Shown: positions 1-7,511 of the stretch, in pieces | Layout: each line of letters begins with the position of its first letter | Numbering within the stretch: position 1 is the stretch's first letter | Source of the DNA: a virus | DNA: 46,257 bases | Virus record (IMG/VR): IMGVR_UViG_3300035698_021011 | Coordinates: 1 to 46,257 of that record | Direction: 5' to 3' (one strand) | Made by a program: the position numbers and the translations under genes | The notes under the pieces: model-generated | The model's input: only the letters and a program-made list of their open reading frames with translations | Databases searched by the model: none | Told to the model about the DNA's origin: nothing

Positions 1-89
1 GGATGCTGTTTCATTGAATCATCTTTTCTCAAAAGCATTAAAGCTCTACGTCTATTAGGATTCATTTCTTTAAGTTTTGACTTCTTCAT
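1..89 (-). CDS. Partial small hypothetical protein (3' end outside window)
   Basis: An open frame starts with ATG at 89 and runs off the left edge, giving about 29 lysine- and arginine-rich residues (it begins MKKSKLKEMNPNRRR). The start is supported by a strong AAGGAG ribosome binding site just upstream and by a consensus promoter at 109-137. The family is not recognisable from this fragment. Confidence 0.6.
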   Translation of the reverse strand, partial: MKKSKLKEMNPNRRRALMLLRKDDSMKQH

Positions 90-108
90 CTATCTTTCTC
101 CTTACATT

Positions 109-137
109 ATTATACTTTATTTTATTTGTTTAGTCAA
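109..137 (-). promoter_or_regulatory. Host-type sigma70/sigmaA promoter
   Basis: Read on the minus strand: TTGACT, a 17-nt spacer, then TATAAT. The -35 lies at 132-137 and the -10 at 109-114. It fires leftward into the gene starting at 89, leaving a short leader that contains an AAGGAG site. Confidence 0.75.
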
Positions 138-143
138 TTACTT

Positions 144-578
144 TTATATAATTATTCTATAATCTGTTGGTTTTTTATTTAATGACTTTGACGCACTTTT
201 AAAATTAATAACTCCACATTCTAATAAGTTCAATAAATGTTCTGAATTAAATTTAATTCCAACAAATTCAGATATTTGCTGTACAGTTAGAAAAGCATTC
301 TGACAAATCAGTTCATTATATACAAGCTTTGTTTTATCACAGTTAAGATTATGCATTTTTTTGTAAAATTTTTTATCAAATTTATTTTCTTTAAAATCTT
401 TCATCATTACAATTTTTAATGCTTTCCTATTCATTTTAAAAATTAAGTTGGCATTAAAATAATTTTTAACAATAAACCACTCAGCTTTAATATTATCATT
501 TAATGATATGCTATTTAATAGACTACAGACAAGTTCAACATTTGTATTTTCAAGCCCAATTATAAGTATCTTTTTCAT
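144..578 (-). CDS. Hypothetical protein, 144 aa
   Basis: Not recognised. The product opens with a hydrophobic strand followed by GLENTN (residues 8-13), loosely like the start of a nucleotide-binding or sulfotransferase fold. Its C-terminal half contains FVGIKFNSEHLLNLL, which resembles the short C-terminal motif of P-loop sulfotransferases. The similarity is weak and I do not assign a function. The start codon is 1 bp from the stop of the upstream DUF115 gene, so the two are probably co-transcribed. Confidence 0.6.
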   Translation of the reverse strand: MKKILIIGLENTNVELVCSLLNSISLNDNIKAEWFIVKNYFNANLIFKMNRKALKIVMMKDFKENKFDKKFYKKMHNLNCDKTKLVYNELICQNAFLTVQQISEFVGIKFNSEHLLNLLECGVINFKSASKSLNKKPTDYRIII

Positions 579-579
579 A

Positions 580-1599
580 TTACTCCTGTTTAACTAAATA
601 AATTCCTTCTTTCATTTGTTTATGAAAATCCGCTACATTACTAGTAAGTTTTTCATTAGACATATCATAATTAATATATCCTTGTTTTTTTATTACATTT
701 TCTATATTATCTTTTTGTAGTTCGTCCAACATTCCATCAGAACAATCTACTATAGAAGCATTTTTGTATGACTTAGAAATATTAAGTAGTTCTGCTTTAA
801 AAGATACGTTAGACATAGAACTTCTTACACCATTTACTGTTGTTATAGTTGTTTTTTTATCTTCTTCTGTAAGTGGCCCTAAACTTTCTAGTTCATATTT
901 TCCCTTATTTTGTGTCCAAGTTTCTGCAGCTCTTTTAGAATCATCCTTCCAACCAAGATCAACTCCAACAAGATATATTGGATTATATCCTAAGAATAAC
1001 GCTAATGTTAAAGCATTATTTGCTACACATCCAGTAAATCTTATACCTATTTTAATCCAAGGAAACATTAACGGAAATGTATTTTCAAAAAATTCATGTT
1101 GTGGAAATACGCGTCTATAATAATACTTATTCCACTTCCAAGCCTTTATCATTTTTGGTTCAGCATTAGGATGCGTCAATAGAGTAGAACCTTTCCAAGA
1201 GGTTGTTTTTTGATCTAATTTTAATTGTAAATTATATAAGCTCCATAAGGAATCAAAGGCACAAATATATTCTGGTTGGTGTTCATATTTCTTTAATGCA
1301 AAAGCTGTGGATGCAGATGAAAATATAGGATGTTGCCATTTATTTAATAGCGGTAAAGCTTTATTTAAACTTGGTCCCCTACCAGTAATTATACAAGGTC
1401 TACTCATTGGTCTTGGAATACTTGATATACACTTATTACTAGTTTTAAATTCTTCTTTTATTGTTGCATAATTCTCCATAGCATTTTGTATCCAAATAGG
1501 ATACCATCTACCAAAATAACCATCCTTCATAAACTCATCATGACGAGCCATTTTTTGCTGTGGTTTTTTTGGTGCTGTTTCTTTTACTTTTTCGCCCAC
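580..1599 (-). CDS. DUF115 / MptE-like (6-hydroxymethylpterin diphosphokinase-like fold) protein
   Basis: A 339-aa protein with the pattern of the DUF115/MptE-like family (PF01973): a glycine-rich nucleotide-binding strand CIITGRGPSLNKALPLL near residue 70, a second strand with IFSSASTAFALKKY, PEYICAFDS near residue 110, and NALTLALFLGYNPIYLVGVDLGW near residue 195. Members include archaeal MptE and the Maf proteins that glycosylate flagellin. In a phage it might modify a nucleotide or glycan, but the substrate is unknown. It starts with GTG behind AAGGAG and overlaps the upstream methyltransferase by 16 bp, suggesting a joint pathway. Confidence 0.7.
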   Translation of the reverse strand: MGEKVKETAPKKPQQKMARHDEFMKDGYFGRWYPIWIQNAMENYATIKEEFKTSNKCISSIPRPMSRPCIITGRGPSLNKALPLLNKWQHPIFSSASTAFALKKYEHQPEYICAFDSLWSLYNLQLKLDQKTTSWKGSTLLTHPNAEPKMIKAWKWNKYYYRRVFPQHEFFENTFPLMFPWIKIGIRFTGCVANNALTLALFLGYNPIYLVGVDLGWKDDSKRAAETWTQNKGKYELESLGPLTEEDKKTTITTVNGVRSSMSNVSFKAELLNISKSYKNASIVDCSDGMLDELQKDNIENVIKKQGYINYDMSNEKLTSNVADFHKQMKEGIYLVKQE

Positions 1600-2324
1600 T
1601 TTATCTCCTTTTCAAAACATAAACACATTACATCTCCAATATTGAAGAAAGCAAATATAGTGTTAATTATATTTTTAATTATATTTCTTGGTGCTGAAAA
1701 TCCACCATAAGTAAATTGTTCATATACTTTAAATCCATTTTGTTTAGCAATTTTAATAACAGTTTTTTTATCTGGTAACCATCTATGACTTTCGATTGCA
1801 TGTCTACTTTTAAAAAATTTTGGAATAAAACCACCATCATTAGGACAAGTAAGTATTAATTTACCATTACTTTTTAATAACTTTGCAGATTTAGAAAACA
1901 TTATAGTAGGATCTATCATGTGCTCTAAAACAAAAAAAGAATGAATATAATCAAACTTAACATCTATTTCAAAATTTTCATAATCTGTATTATAAACATT
2001 TACAGTATTTCCTGCCCAAGTGGTATTAAATTTATCAAATATTGATTTAATAGGTTCTATTCCATAACAACGTCTTCCATCACTATGTAATGCCATGCTA
2101 GTTAATAATCTTCCAGTTCCAAATCCTATATCCAATACGGTAGAAAAAGTACTAAAAATCATAGATCTTGAAACACCAAGCTTTGCAATATTTTTAAACA
2201 TTATCATAATATCATCATCATCTCTTTTTTCTCTATTTTCATCATAATATGATATATTTAGTTCCTCTGTATCTGTAGTATTAAATGGTAGCTGTGCTTT
2301 CATAAAAATTAAATCTTTTTTCAT
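1584..2324 (-). CDS. Class I SAM-dependent methyltransferase
   Basis: A 246-aa protein with the Rossmann methyltransferase motifs in order: motif I VLDIGFGTGRLL near residue 65, the acidic end of the second strand YGIEPIK, FDYIHSFFVLEHMIDP near residue 127 (motif IV), and LLKSNGKLILTCPNDGG (motif V/VI) near residue 150. The layout is that of UbiG/Methyltransf_23 small-molecule or glycan methylases rather than DNA methylases, because no DPPY-type motif is present. It overlaps the tubulin-like gene upstream by 4 bp and the DUF115 gene downstream by 16 bp, so it belongs to a tight operon. The substrate is unknown. Confidence 0.85.
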   Translation of the reverse strand: MKKDLIFMKAQLPFNTTDTEELNISYYDENREKRDDDDIMIMFKNIAKLGVSRSMIFSTFSTVLDIGFGTGRLLTSMALHSDGRRCYGIEPIKSIFDKFNTTWAGNTVNVYNTDYENFEIDVKFDYIHSFFVLEHMIDPTIMFSKSAKLLKSNGKLILTCPNDGGFIPKFFKSRHAIESHRWLPDKKTVIKIAKQNGFKVYEQFTYGGFSAPRNIIKNIINTIFAFFNIGDVMCLCFEKEIKWAKK

Positions 2325-3346
2325 ATATCTAATACCTTATTATCTGACTTATCGATAAACTTACTTCCCCTATAATCTTCTGCGTAAGCAGTAGCTTTTT
2401 TAACTGCAAGATCTCTTATCTTTTCTATTTTTTGTATGTACTTTTCTATATTCAATCCACTTGCTATTGTAATATATGCTCTATCTTTTATCTCTCCTTC
2501 TTTAGCATTAGAATAATTAACACTACCTCTTAATATTCCAGGTATCATTCTTGCATTAGATATTTTTGATGAAACTCTATCTACAACATTAGTAATAACA
2601 TTATGATATTTTGACATTTCTTCATCTTCAATATCAGTATCTACAAACATAGCTATTAAACAATTTTTAGTTTCCTTGTCTATCTTACCATATTCTAGTT
2701 TAGGCATTTTCTCTTCTATGAAGTCATTACTAAAATCAATAAAGCCTCCACCAAATACAACGCTGTCAAGTTCTGATTGATCAAGAGTTAATGGTGAATA
2801 TTGATCTGTTGAGAATTTATCTAATAAATTTACTATATAATCAACTCTTTTGATTATATAATCATTTATATCATTCCAGTTATTTTTAAATTCTTTTTTT
2901 AATTTTTCATTATCAAAAATTAGTACTGATATGTGCTGTATCAATGTCATTAAACTATTAATTGATTGTACTGAATTAGCTAGCGGAGGATTTATCTCTT
3001 TCTTAAATGGTAAAACTCCTACTATGAGAACTTTATTATTATTACTCAAAAGAATTCTTGATAATGGATTTAAACTAGAACTTCCACTACCTCCACCAAA
3101 GGAAGAGAATATTACCACTTTCTCATCCCTAACATCTTCAAAGATATCCTTTAATTTTGCTATATTATTTTCCCAAATTTTAACACCAGTTCTAAAACGT
3201 TTTGAAGCCCCTTCTTTTGAAAAGGAGTAAACTTCTTTATCTTCAAAATTTACAGTATCCTGATGAGCTGTAGAAATTAATATAGGATCTGTAGAAAACT
3301 TGGAAGCTAAAACCATTCCACAATTTCCTACACCTATAATTATCAT
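2321..3346 (-). CDS. Tubulin/FtsZ-superfamily GTPase (phage tubulin)
   Basis: The 341-aa product carries the tubulin/FtsZ hallmarks in order: an N-terminal nucleotide strand-turn GVGNCG (residues 5-10), the glycine-rich phosphate loop GGGSGSSS (84-91; consensus GGGTGSG), a VLPFKKE strand (residues 111-117; cf. the TxPF segment of FtsZ), a DNEKL helix start near 145 (PNDRL in FtsZ), and the catalytic T7 loop TLDQSE (187-192; NxDxxD/E in the family). Phage and plasmid relatives (PhuZ, TubZ) form filaments that centre the phage nucleus or segregate DNA. The length suits a GTPase core plus C-terminal domain, with a charged tail. It is translated with an 81-aa gene that ends directly at its ATG. 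Family assignment is by motif only. Confidence 0.8.
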   Translation of the reverse strand: MIIIGVGNCGMVLASKFSTDPILISTAHQDTVNFEDKEVYSFSKEGASKRFRTGVKIWENNIAKLKDIFEDVRDEKVVIFSSFGGGSGSSSLNPLSRILLSNNNKVLIVGVLPFKKEINPPLANSVQSINSLMTLIQHISVLIFDNEKLKKEFKNNWNDINDYIIKRVDYIVNLLDKFSTDQYSPLTLDQSELDSVVFGGGFIDFSNDFIEEKMPKLEYGKIDKETKNCLIAMFVDTDIEDEEMSKYHNVITNVVDRVSSKISNARMIPGILRGSVNYSNAKEGEIKDRAYITIASGLNIEKYIQKIEKIRDLAVKKATAYAEDYRGSKFIDKSDNKVLDI

Positions 3347-3592
3347 TTAATACCCCGCATCTTTCTTAATTCTTGTTAATTCGTTATTATATGAATCATA
3401 TACCATTTTAGCTCTTTTAGCAAGTGTCTTTTTCAAAATACTATTAATTTTTTCATTAACAGCTTCTAACTTTTCTGTTGTGTCGACGTCTTTATCTTCT
3501 ACATCCATTTGAAAAGAACAGTTAATATCTAAAGACTCATACTGCCTTCCTCCCATTTTAACTCCAACATTTCCACCCATAGTTACTAGCAT
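3347..3592 (-). CDS. Hypothetical protein, 81 aa, upstream of the tubulin gene
   Basis: A small protein with an N-terminal glycine-rich segment (MGGNVGVKMGGRQYESLDI), an acidic middle and a C-terminal helix rich in lysine. The ATG follows an AAGGAGA site at proper distance. Its stop codon directly abuts the ATG of the tubulin-like gene, which suggests translational coupling. It has no evident helix-turn-helix, so it does not look like TubR. Function unknown. Confidence 0.7.
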   Translation of the reverse strand: MLVTMGGNVGVKMGGRQYESLDINCSFQMDVEDKDVDTTEKLEAVNEKINSILKKTLAKRAKMVYDSYNNELTRIKKDAGY

Positions 3593-3610
3593 CTTCTTCT
3601 CCTTTTATTT

Positions 3611-3865
3611 TTATAACTCTTCTAATGATTTAATTAGAAGTTTAATAAATTTATCTGCTTCTTTTCTATCTGAATTTTTTTCATCTGCAGATAAATCTTC
3701 GTACATTGTATTCATTTGTTTTTGCCACCTATCAACTGCCAATTTCGGAATAACTAATGCTCCATTACTACTACAATCGCATCTATTAAATAGATATCCC
3801 ATCCAATCTGACCATTGATTATGACATAATTCAGCTATAGCTTCTTTAAGATTATCATTTTTCAC
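3611..3865 (-). CDS. Conserved phage protein with a HNQWSDWMGYLF-type motif, 84 aa
   Basis: The product contains LCHNQWSDWMGYLFNRC followed by VIPKLAVDRWQKQMNT and SDRKEADKF, a pattern I recognise from small conserved proteins of many tailed phages with no assigned function. The start is a GTG at 3865 inside the end of the upstream gene (11-bp overlap). Translation is likely coupled, as no strong ribosome binding site is present. Confidence 0.7.
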   Translation of the reverse strand: MKNDNLKEAIAELCHNQWSDWMGYLFNRCDCSSNGALVIPKLAVDRWQKQMNTMYEDLSADEKNSDRKEADKFIKLLIKSLEEL

Positions 3866-4202
3866 TTGGATATTCCATTAATTGATTCCAGTGAGTAACA
3901 CATAATGTTTTATTATTATCACTCCATACTTTTGTATCAACATTATATGCAACATTCCATTGAAATTTTGAAACGCCTAAACTGTTTATTTCTTTTACGA
4001 CACACCAATATCTACCAGTTTCTTCAGGTAGCTCAACATTTACATCTTTCCATTTAATTTTTTTATTATTTTCTTTAATTCGTTCTGATATAAGAGTACC
4101 AACTATATTTAAATTATTAGATGATTCTTTCATTAATTTGTCAATATTTCTTATTTCTAATCCTTTTAAAAATAATTCAAGTTTTTTTTCCCATTTGTTC
4201 AT
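3855..4202 (-). CDS. DUF551-like protein, 115 aa
   Basis: The C-terminal half reads WKDVNVELPEETGRYWCVV and ends CVTHWNQLMEYP. This matches the outline of DUF551 (WISVxDRLPE...VLV ... VTHWMPLPEPP), a domain common in phage and prophage proteins of unknown role. The N-terminal 45 residues are helical and lysine-rich. It overlaps both neighbours (4 and 11 bp), so it sits within one operon. Confidence 0.65.
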   Translation of the reverse strand: MNKWEKKLELFLKGLEIRNIDKLMKESSNNLNIVGTLISERIKENNKKIKWKDVNVELPEETGRYWCVVKEINSLGVSKFQWNVAYNVDTKVWSDNNKTLCVTHWNQLMEYPSEK

Positions 4203-4795
4203 ATAAATTTATCCTTTAAGATTCTAATTAAAATCTTTTTAATTTTTTCACTATTCATAATCATAATTCTTTTAGCTGCTATTTCACCTTCTGTCATTAT
4301 ACTATTTTTTATTTTATCATCAATATTATAGAAATCTTTTACTACAACAAATGCATCACAATTTATATTTCCTCTAACCATTTTAAACAAATTGTTTTTA
4401 TTTTTTAAAAAGCTGCTTATATCAAAGTTAACTGAAGTATTTTCTTTAGACCATTCTTCAATTAATCTTAATGTAGATACTACATTTTTTGTTAATATTT
4501 CTTCATTGTTTGTTTGGAATATGTGTTTATACTCTTCAAAAGTTTTAAATGCTTCATTAGAACATAGCTGAGTAGGAAATATCTTACCGTATTTCTCAAA
4601 TTGACAGGATACCCATATATATGAGTTCCAATCTTTTAAATAAGAATAATTATCTACTGTCTTTATAAAAAATGGCCACCATTTTGTTTTCTTTACATTT
4701 TTAATAGAGAATGTTTTAACAGAATACTTTCTATAAAATCCTAAGTAAGCTCTTGCTAAAATAAGAGCTTCGCTTTCAATATTAAAATTATCCAT
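4199..4795 (-). CDS. Hypothetical protein, 198 aa
   Basis: Not recognised. The protein is tryptophan-rich in its first half (KTKWWPFFIK, DWNSYIWVSCQFEKYG) and ends in a basic helix with isoleucine and lysine repeats. It has no signal peptide or transmembrane stretch. Its ATG lies within the last codons of the preceding gene, indicating coupled translation in the leftward operon that starts at 5020. Confidence 0.6.
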   Translation of the reverse strand: MDNFNIESEALILARAYLGFYRKYSVKTFSIKNVKKTKWWPFFIKTVDNYSYLKDWNSYIWVSCQFEKYGKIFPTQLCSNEAFKTFEEYKHIFQTNNEEILTKNVVSTLRLIEEWSKENTSVNFDISSFLKNKNNLFKMVRGNINCDAFVVVKDFYNIDDKIKNSIMTEGEIAAKRIMIMNSEKIKKILIRILKDKFI

Positions 4796-4985
4796 TTGTT
4801 TTTTTCTTATAATCTAAAATTAAAGATTTCCAATCTATCATTTCTTTATATATACAAAAAATATTATCATTTTCAGCTATAGATGGACATTCAAGTTTGT
4901 TTCTAAAATATATTTCAATAATCGCATTTCTATTTTTTTTTGTTAGCTCTAATGCCTTACAACCTACGCAATTTTTATTTATCAT
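4788..4985 (-). CDS. Small cysteine-containing hypothetical protein, possibly from a leaderless mRNA
   Basis: About 65 residues with CVGCKALE near the start and two later cysteines (LECPSIAE, IFCIYKE), spaced so that metal binding is possible. An ATG at 4991 is also in frame, but it directly touches the -10 box of the promoter at 4992-5020. The expected transcription start falls on the A of the ATG at 4985, so I chose that start. No ribosome binding site is present. It is the first gene of a leftward operon. Confidence 0.55.
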   Translation of the reverse strand: MINKNCVGCKALELTKKNRNAIIEIYFRNKLECPSIAENDNIFCIYKEMIDWKSLILDYKKKTNG

Positions 4986-4991
4986 ATACAT

Positions 4992-5020
4992 ATAATATAT
5001 CTTTTTATAGTTTTTGTCAA
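4992..5020 (-). promoter_or_regulatory. Host-type sigma70/sigmaA promoter abutting a start codon
   Basis: Minus strand: TTGACA (5015-5020), 17-nt spacer, TATTAT (4992-4997). The -10 is followed at once by the in-frame ATG codons of the first operon gene, so the transcript should have no leader. Confidence 0.75.
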
Positions 5021-5029
5021 AAAATATCA

Positions 5030-5040
5030 GTAAAGATAAT
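5030..5040 (+). promoter_or_regulatory. GTAAAGATAA motif (candidate late-gene signal)
   Basis: GTAAAGATAAT begins 35 nt before the ATG at 5065, exactly as the copy at 13864 lies 35 nt before the ATG at 13899. The AGGAGG-type ribosome binding site follows it, so it is better explained as a transcription element than a translation element. Confidence 0.4.
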
Positions 5041-5064
5041 AGTAAGATTTTAACGGAGGAAAAA

Positions 5065-5601
5065 ATGAAGCTTCAAGAATTTATTGAAAATTTAAAGAAC
5101 TCAAAAAAAGAGATAACTGATATGCCAGCCCTTAACCCACAGAAACTTGGTACTTGTGCATTATGCGGAAAAAAATTTACTAATGAAAAAGACATAAAAT
5201 CAGATGTTAGTGGAAAATTATTTCATCAAGAATGTTTTGATAAAGCAACTGGTAATGATATATTAAAAATAAGAAGAACTGATAATCAGTTGCCAGAAGG
5301 TTTTGATTTTAAAGAATTTATCGCTAAGAAACAAGCCGAAAAAGCAAAAAAAGAAGGTAAAGAAGTAACTGATGAAAGTGAAAGCAAATCACCAAAGAAA
5401 AAGCTTTCAAAGAAAGAATGGGGCGCAAAGATGCAAGAGTTAAGAAACAAGGGAAACAAAGGTAAAAAGTCAAAAGATGATGACGAAGAAGAAAAAGAAA
5501 ATAAAGCTCCCAAGGAAAAACTTTCAAAGAAAGAATGGGGAGCTAGAATGCAAGAGTTAAGAAGCAAAAGTAAAAAAGGAAAAAAGAAAAAAAAGAAATA
5601 A
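5065..5601 (+). CDS. Lysine-rich zinc-finger protein with a T4 capsid-targeting-like N-terminus
   Basis: 178 residues from the ATG at 5065, chosen because CGGAGGA lies just upstream; a TTG at 5014 has no such site. The N-terminus MKLQEFIENLK resembles the T4 internal-protein targeting leader MKTYQEFIAEA. Next comes a possible zinc finger, CALCGKKF with HQEC (residues about 33-58). The C-terminal half is very basic and contains two copies of LSKKEWGAKMQELR (about residues 114 and 154) separated by an acidic linker, ending in a run of lysines. I infer a DNA-associated internal head protein. The next gene converges, with stop codons almost touching. Confidence 0.65.
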   Translation: MKLQEFIENLKNSKKEITDMPALNPQKLGTCALCGKKFTNEKDIKSDVSGKLFHQECFDKATGNDILKIRRTDNQLPEGFDFKEFIAKKQAEKAKKEGKEVTDESESKSPKKKLSKKEWGAKMQELRNKGNKGKKSKDDDEEEKENKAPKEKLSKKEWGARMQELRSKSKKGKKKKKK

Positions 5602-5602
5602 C

Positions 5603-5851
5603 TTATATCTGAGAAGTTGTTCTATTAACAGGTGTTCTAATATCTCTTCTGGTTCCAATACCAACTTTAGGCTGTGCCAATTTTGGCACGGCTGATTTTG
5701 TCATACGCGCTTTTAATTCTTGAATAGCCTTATCCTTATCTGCAATAATTTTATCTTTTTCAGCAAGATTAACTTCAAGAGCTTTAATCTGTCCTTTAAT
5801 TGCATCCATGTCTGTTGTTAATGCTTCATTTACTATATCATTAAAATTCAT
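5603..5851 (-). CDS. Small coiled-coil protein with head-targeting-like leader, 82 aa
   Basis: The product starts MNFNDIVNEALTTD, a leader with V-N-E followed by A, as in the other candidate head-packaged proteins here. A predicted coiled coil follows (repeated KDKIIADKDKAIQEL), then a basic, proline- and glycine-containing tail. An AGGAG site precedes the ATG. It ends the leftward gene group 7700-5603. Function unknown; internal virion protein inferred. Confidence 0.6.
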   Translation of the reverse strand: MNFNDIVNEALTTDMDAIKGQIKALEVNLAEKDKIIADKDKAIQELKARMTKSAVPKLAQPKVGIGTRRDIRTPVNRTTSQI

Positions 5852-5860
5852 ATTTATCTC

Positions 5861-6340
5861 CTAAATGTATTCTTCATCTTCAATATAACTATCGAAAACT
5901 GATTCTGTTTCATTTGTTATTTCTTCTGTAGTTGCTTTTCTTACGCCACCTGTTTGAATAACTCCATCTGTTACATCATCATCTATTGCTGGCTCAACTC
6001 TAACAAAAACTGGTTCTACTTTTATTGGCTCTATTATCTTTTCAGTAACTTGTTCTTCAGTTGTTACTTCTTTATTTGGAATTAATGATGGTTTAGATAC
6101 ACTAGCAGTTATACTTTCTACTTCTACTTTTTTTCTTGCTAGCGGAGAAATTGGTTTTATAGACGGAGTAGCAAATATTTTTTCTTGTTCATTTAACTCT
6201 GTAGTCATATTAAAATCTGAAATTTCTCTTACAGTTGTTTTACTATTACTGTTCCAACAATATACAAACTTATTTTCTACTAAATAAGGAGTTAATACTT
6301 CGCCATCTAATGTAGTTGTTTCTTTATTTAACCTGAACAT
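5861..6340 (-). CDS. Hypothetical protein, largely disordered, 159 aa
   Basis: The first 55 residues look like a small folded domain (FRLNKETTTLDGEVLTPYLV). The remainder is acidic and rich in V, E, T and P, typical of a disordered tail. It overlaps the upstream gene by 17 bp, with GGAAGT as the likely ribosome binding site. Its position among virion-type genes suggests a structural or assembly role, but no family is recognised. Confidence 0.55.
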   Translation of the reverse strand: MFRLNKETTTLDGEVLTPYLVENKFVYCWNSNSKTTVREISDFNMTTELNEQEKIFATPSIKPISPLARKKVEVESITASVSKPSLIPNKEVTTEEQVTEKIIEPIKVEPVFVRVEPAIDDDVTDGVIQTGGVRKATTEEITNETESVFDSYIEDEEYI

Positions 6341-7511
6341 TTTTTACTTCCGTAGATATTTTTTTTATACCATTTTCAACTTTCTTCTTTTTAGGTCCAG
6401 GTTTTACTATACCTTCAAAATAGCTAAGAGGATAAGAAGCATCTTCGCTTTGTGCAAATGGATTCTCACCCTTAACTGTTAAACTCATTGTTGGATTTAC
6501 GGCTTTTGTTTTAGATAGCATAAAATAAGGAACATTATTAAAAAAATAATAAATATTTTTTTCTTCTTTACTTCTAGTTCCTTTAGCTTTATAATGTATT
6601 TCTTTACCACCTGTTTTAAATTTTCCTTGATGTATATATGGTGTTTTCATTTTTTTAAAATAAACCCTATTAGTATCAAGTCTCATAAAATATAAAGCTT
6701 TAACATCAGTTCCCTTTGGATAGCCAAATCCTAAATCCATCATTGTTTTTGCAACATCTTTATTTAACTTTGCCAAAGAAAAATTTCCATTTTGGTCTAA
6801 ATAGTCCTTTGCTGTTTTTTTTGAGCTTTGAGCCATACCACCAGTTTTAGCTTCTATCCAAATGTTATCTTGACCTCCAAGAAAATTTTTATATCCAGAT
6901 GGTATCTTACTTTTTCTTCCAGAAACATAAAAATCTGGAAACCTATTCATTCCTGAAGGCTGTGATTTTACGTTATTATATATAATATCTAAAAAAGCCT
7001 TAAATACAACTTCTACTTCTTTTCCGAAATATCTAGTCGCAGCTAAAGCCTCTCCTCTAAATCCACCTTTTATAATTTCTTTTGATGGCTCTGATAGTTC
7101 TGGTATACTAACTTTTTTTCCTGTTATTAAAGTATCAAAAATAGCTTTAACTAACATATCATAAACTTCTTTTTTACTATTACCTATTTTGTTTTCTGTA
7201 TGCAAAACTACTGCGTATCTATTTAACTTTTTCTCTGTAGATTCTATAGCTAATATAGAATTTTCTATAAGTTCAGGCGTTATAACAAGATCTTTATATC
7301 TCTTTAAAGCTAACCTACTTCTTAAAATTTTAACTATATCATCTCTACTTGCATATTGACTCTGAAGTTTTAATTTTTCAATTTGTTCTCTTCTTCTTAT
7401 TATGCTACGTGATACAGATTTTATTTCTCTAGTTACAATTTCTTCAAATATACTGAATCCTTTTGCTTTAGATCCTTCCATTAAAACACTAACAAAGTTT
7501 TTAATTAACAT
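6324..7511 (-). CDS. Possible PD-(D/E)XK nuclease-like virion protein, 395 aa
   Basis: The N-terminus MLIKNFVSVLMEGS has the L-x-E-G form of a prohead-protease site. A helical region follows (residues 20-130). In the middle, FPDFYVSGR (about 198) and then IWIEAKTGG (about 218) reproduce the PD ... (D/E)xK arrangement of restriction-type nucleases, with GFRGEALAATRYFGKE upstream as a possible first acidic helix. The C-terminal third is basic. If the motif is real, the protein may be a DNA-cutting or DNA-repair enzyme carried in the head. It could instead be a purely structural protein, since the motif is short. Confidence 0.5.
   Translation of the reverse strand: MLIKNFVSVLMEGSKAKGFSIFEEIVTREIKSVSRSIIRRREQIEKLKLQSQYASRDDIVKILRSRLALKRYKDLVITPELIENSILAIESTEKKLNRYAVVLHTENKIGNSKKEVYDMLVKAIFDTLITGKKVSIPELSEPSKEIIKGGFRGEALAATRYFGKEVEVVFKAFLDIIYNNVKSQPSGMNRFPDFYVSGRKSKIPSGYKNFLGGQDNIWIEAKTGGMAQSSKKTAKDYLDQNGNFSLAKLNKDVAKTMMDLGFGYPKGTDVKALYFMRLDTNRVYFKKMKTPYIHQGKFKTGGKEIHYKAKGTRSKEEKNIYYFFNNVPYFMLSKTKAVNPTMSLTVKGENPFAQSEDASYPLSYFEGIVKPGPKKKKVENGIKKISTEVKNVQVK

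Noticed and set aside
144-578. Sulfotransferase assignment for the 144-aa protein
   Set aside because: Only a loose N-terminal strand and a short C-terminal motif resemble the family. The P-loop residues are not convincing and the protein is too short.
764-1120. Plus-strand frame inside the DUF115 gene
   Set aside because: It lies fully antisense to a gene with recognised motifs and has no promoter or ribosome binding site; likewise the other antisense frames in polymerase, SbcC, helicase and UvsX genes.
3347-3592. TubR-like partner of the tubulin
   Set aside because: Placement fits, but the 81-aa product shows no helix-turn-helix and starts with a glycine-rich strand segment.
5014-5064. 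Upstream extension of the 5065 gene from a TTG at 5014
   Set aside because: There is no ribosome binding site at 5014, and the segment overlaps the opposite-strand promoter and the GTAAAG motif. ATG 5065 has a strong AGGAGG-type site and gives the common leader.
5286-5567. Minus-strand open frames over 5286-5567
   Set aside because: They are antisense shadows of the repetitive lysine/glutamate-rich gene 5065-5601, with leucine/serine-biased composition and no ribosome binding site.
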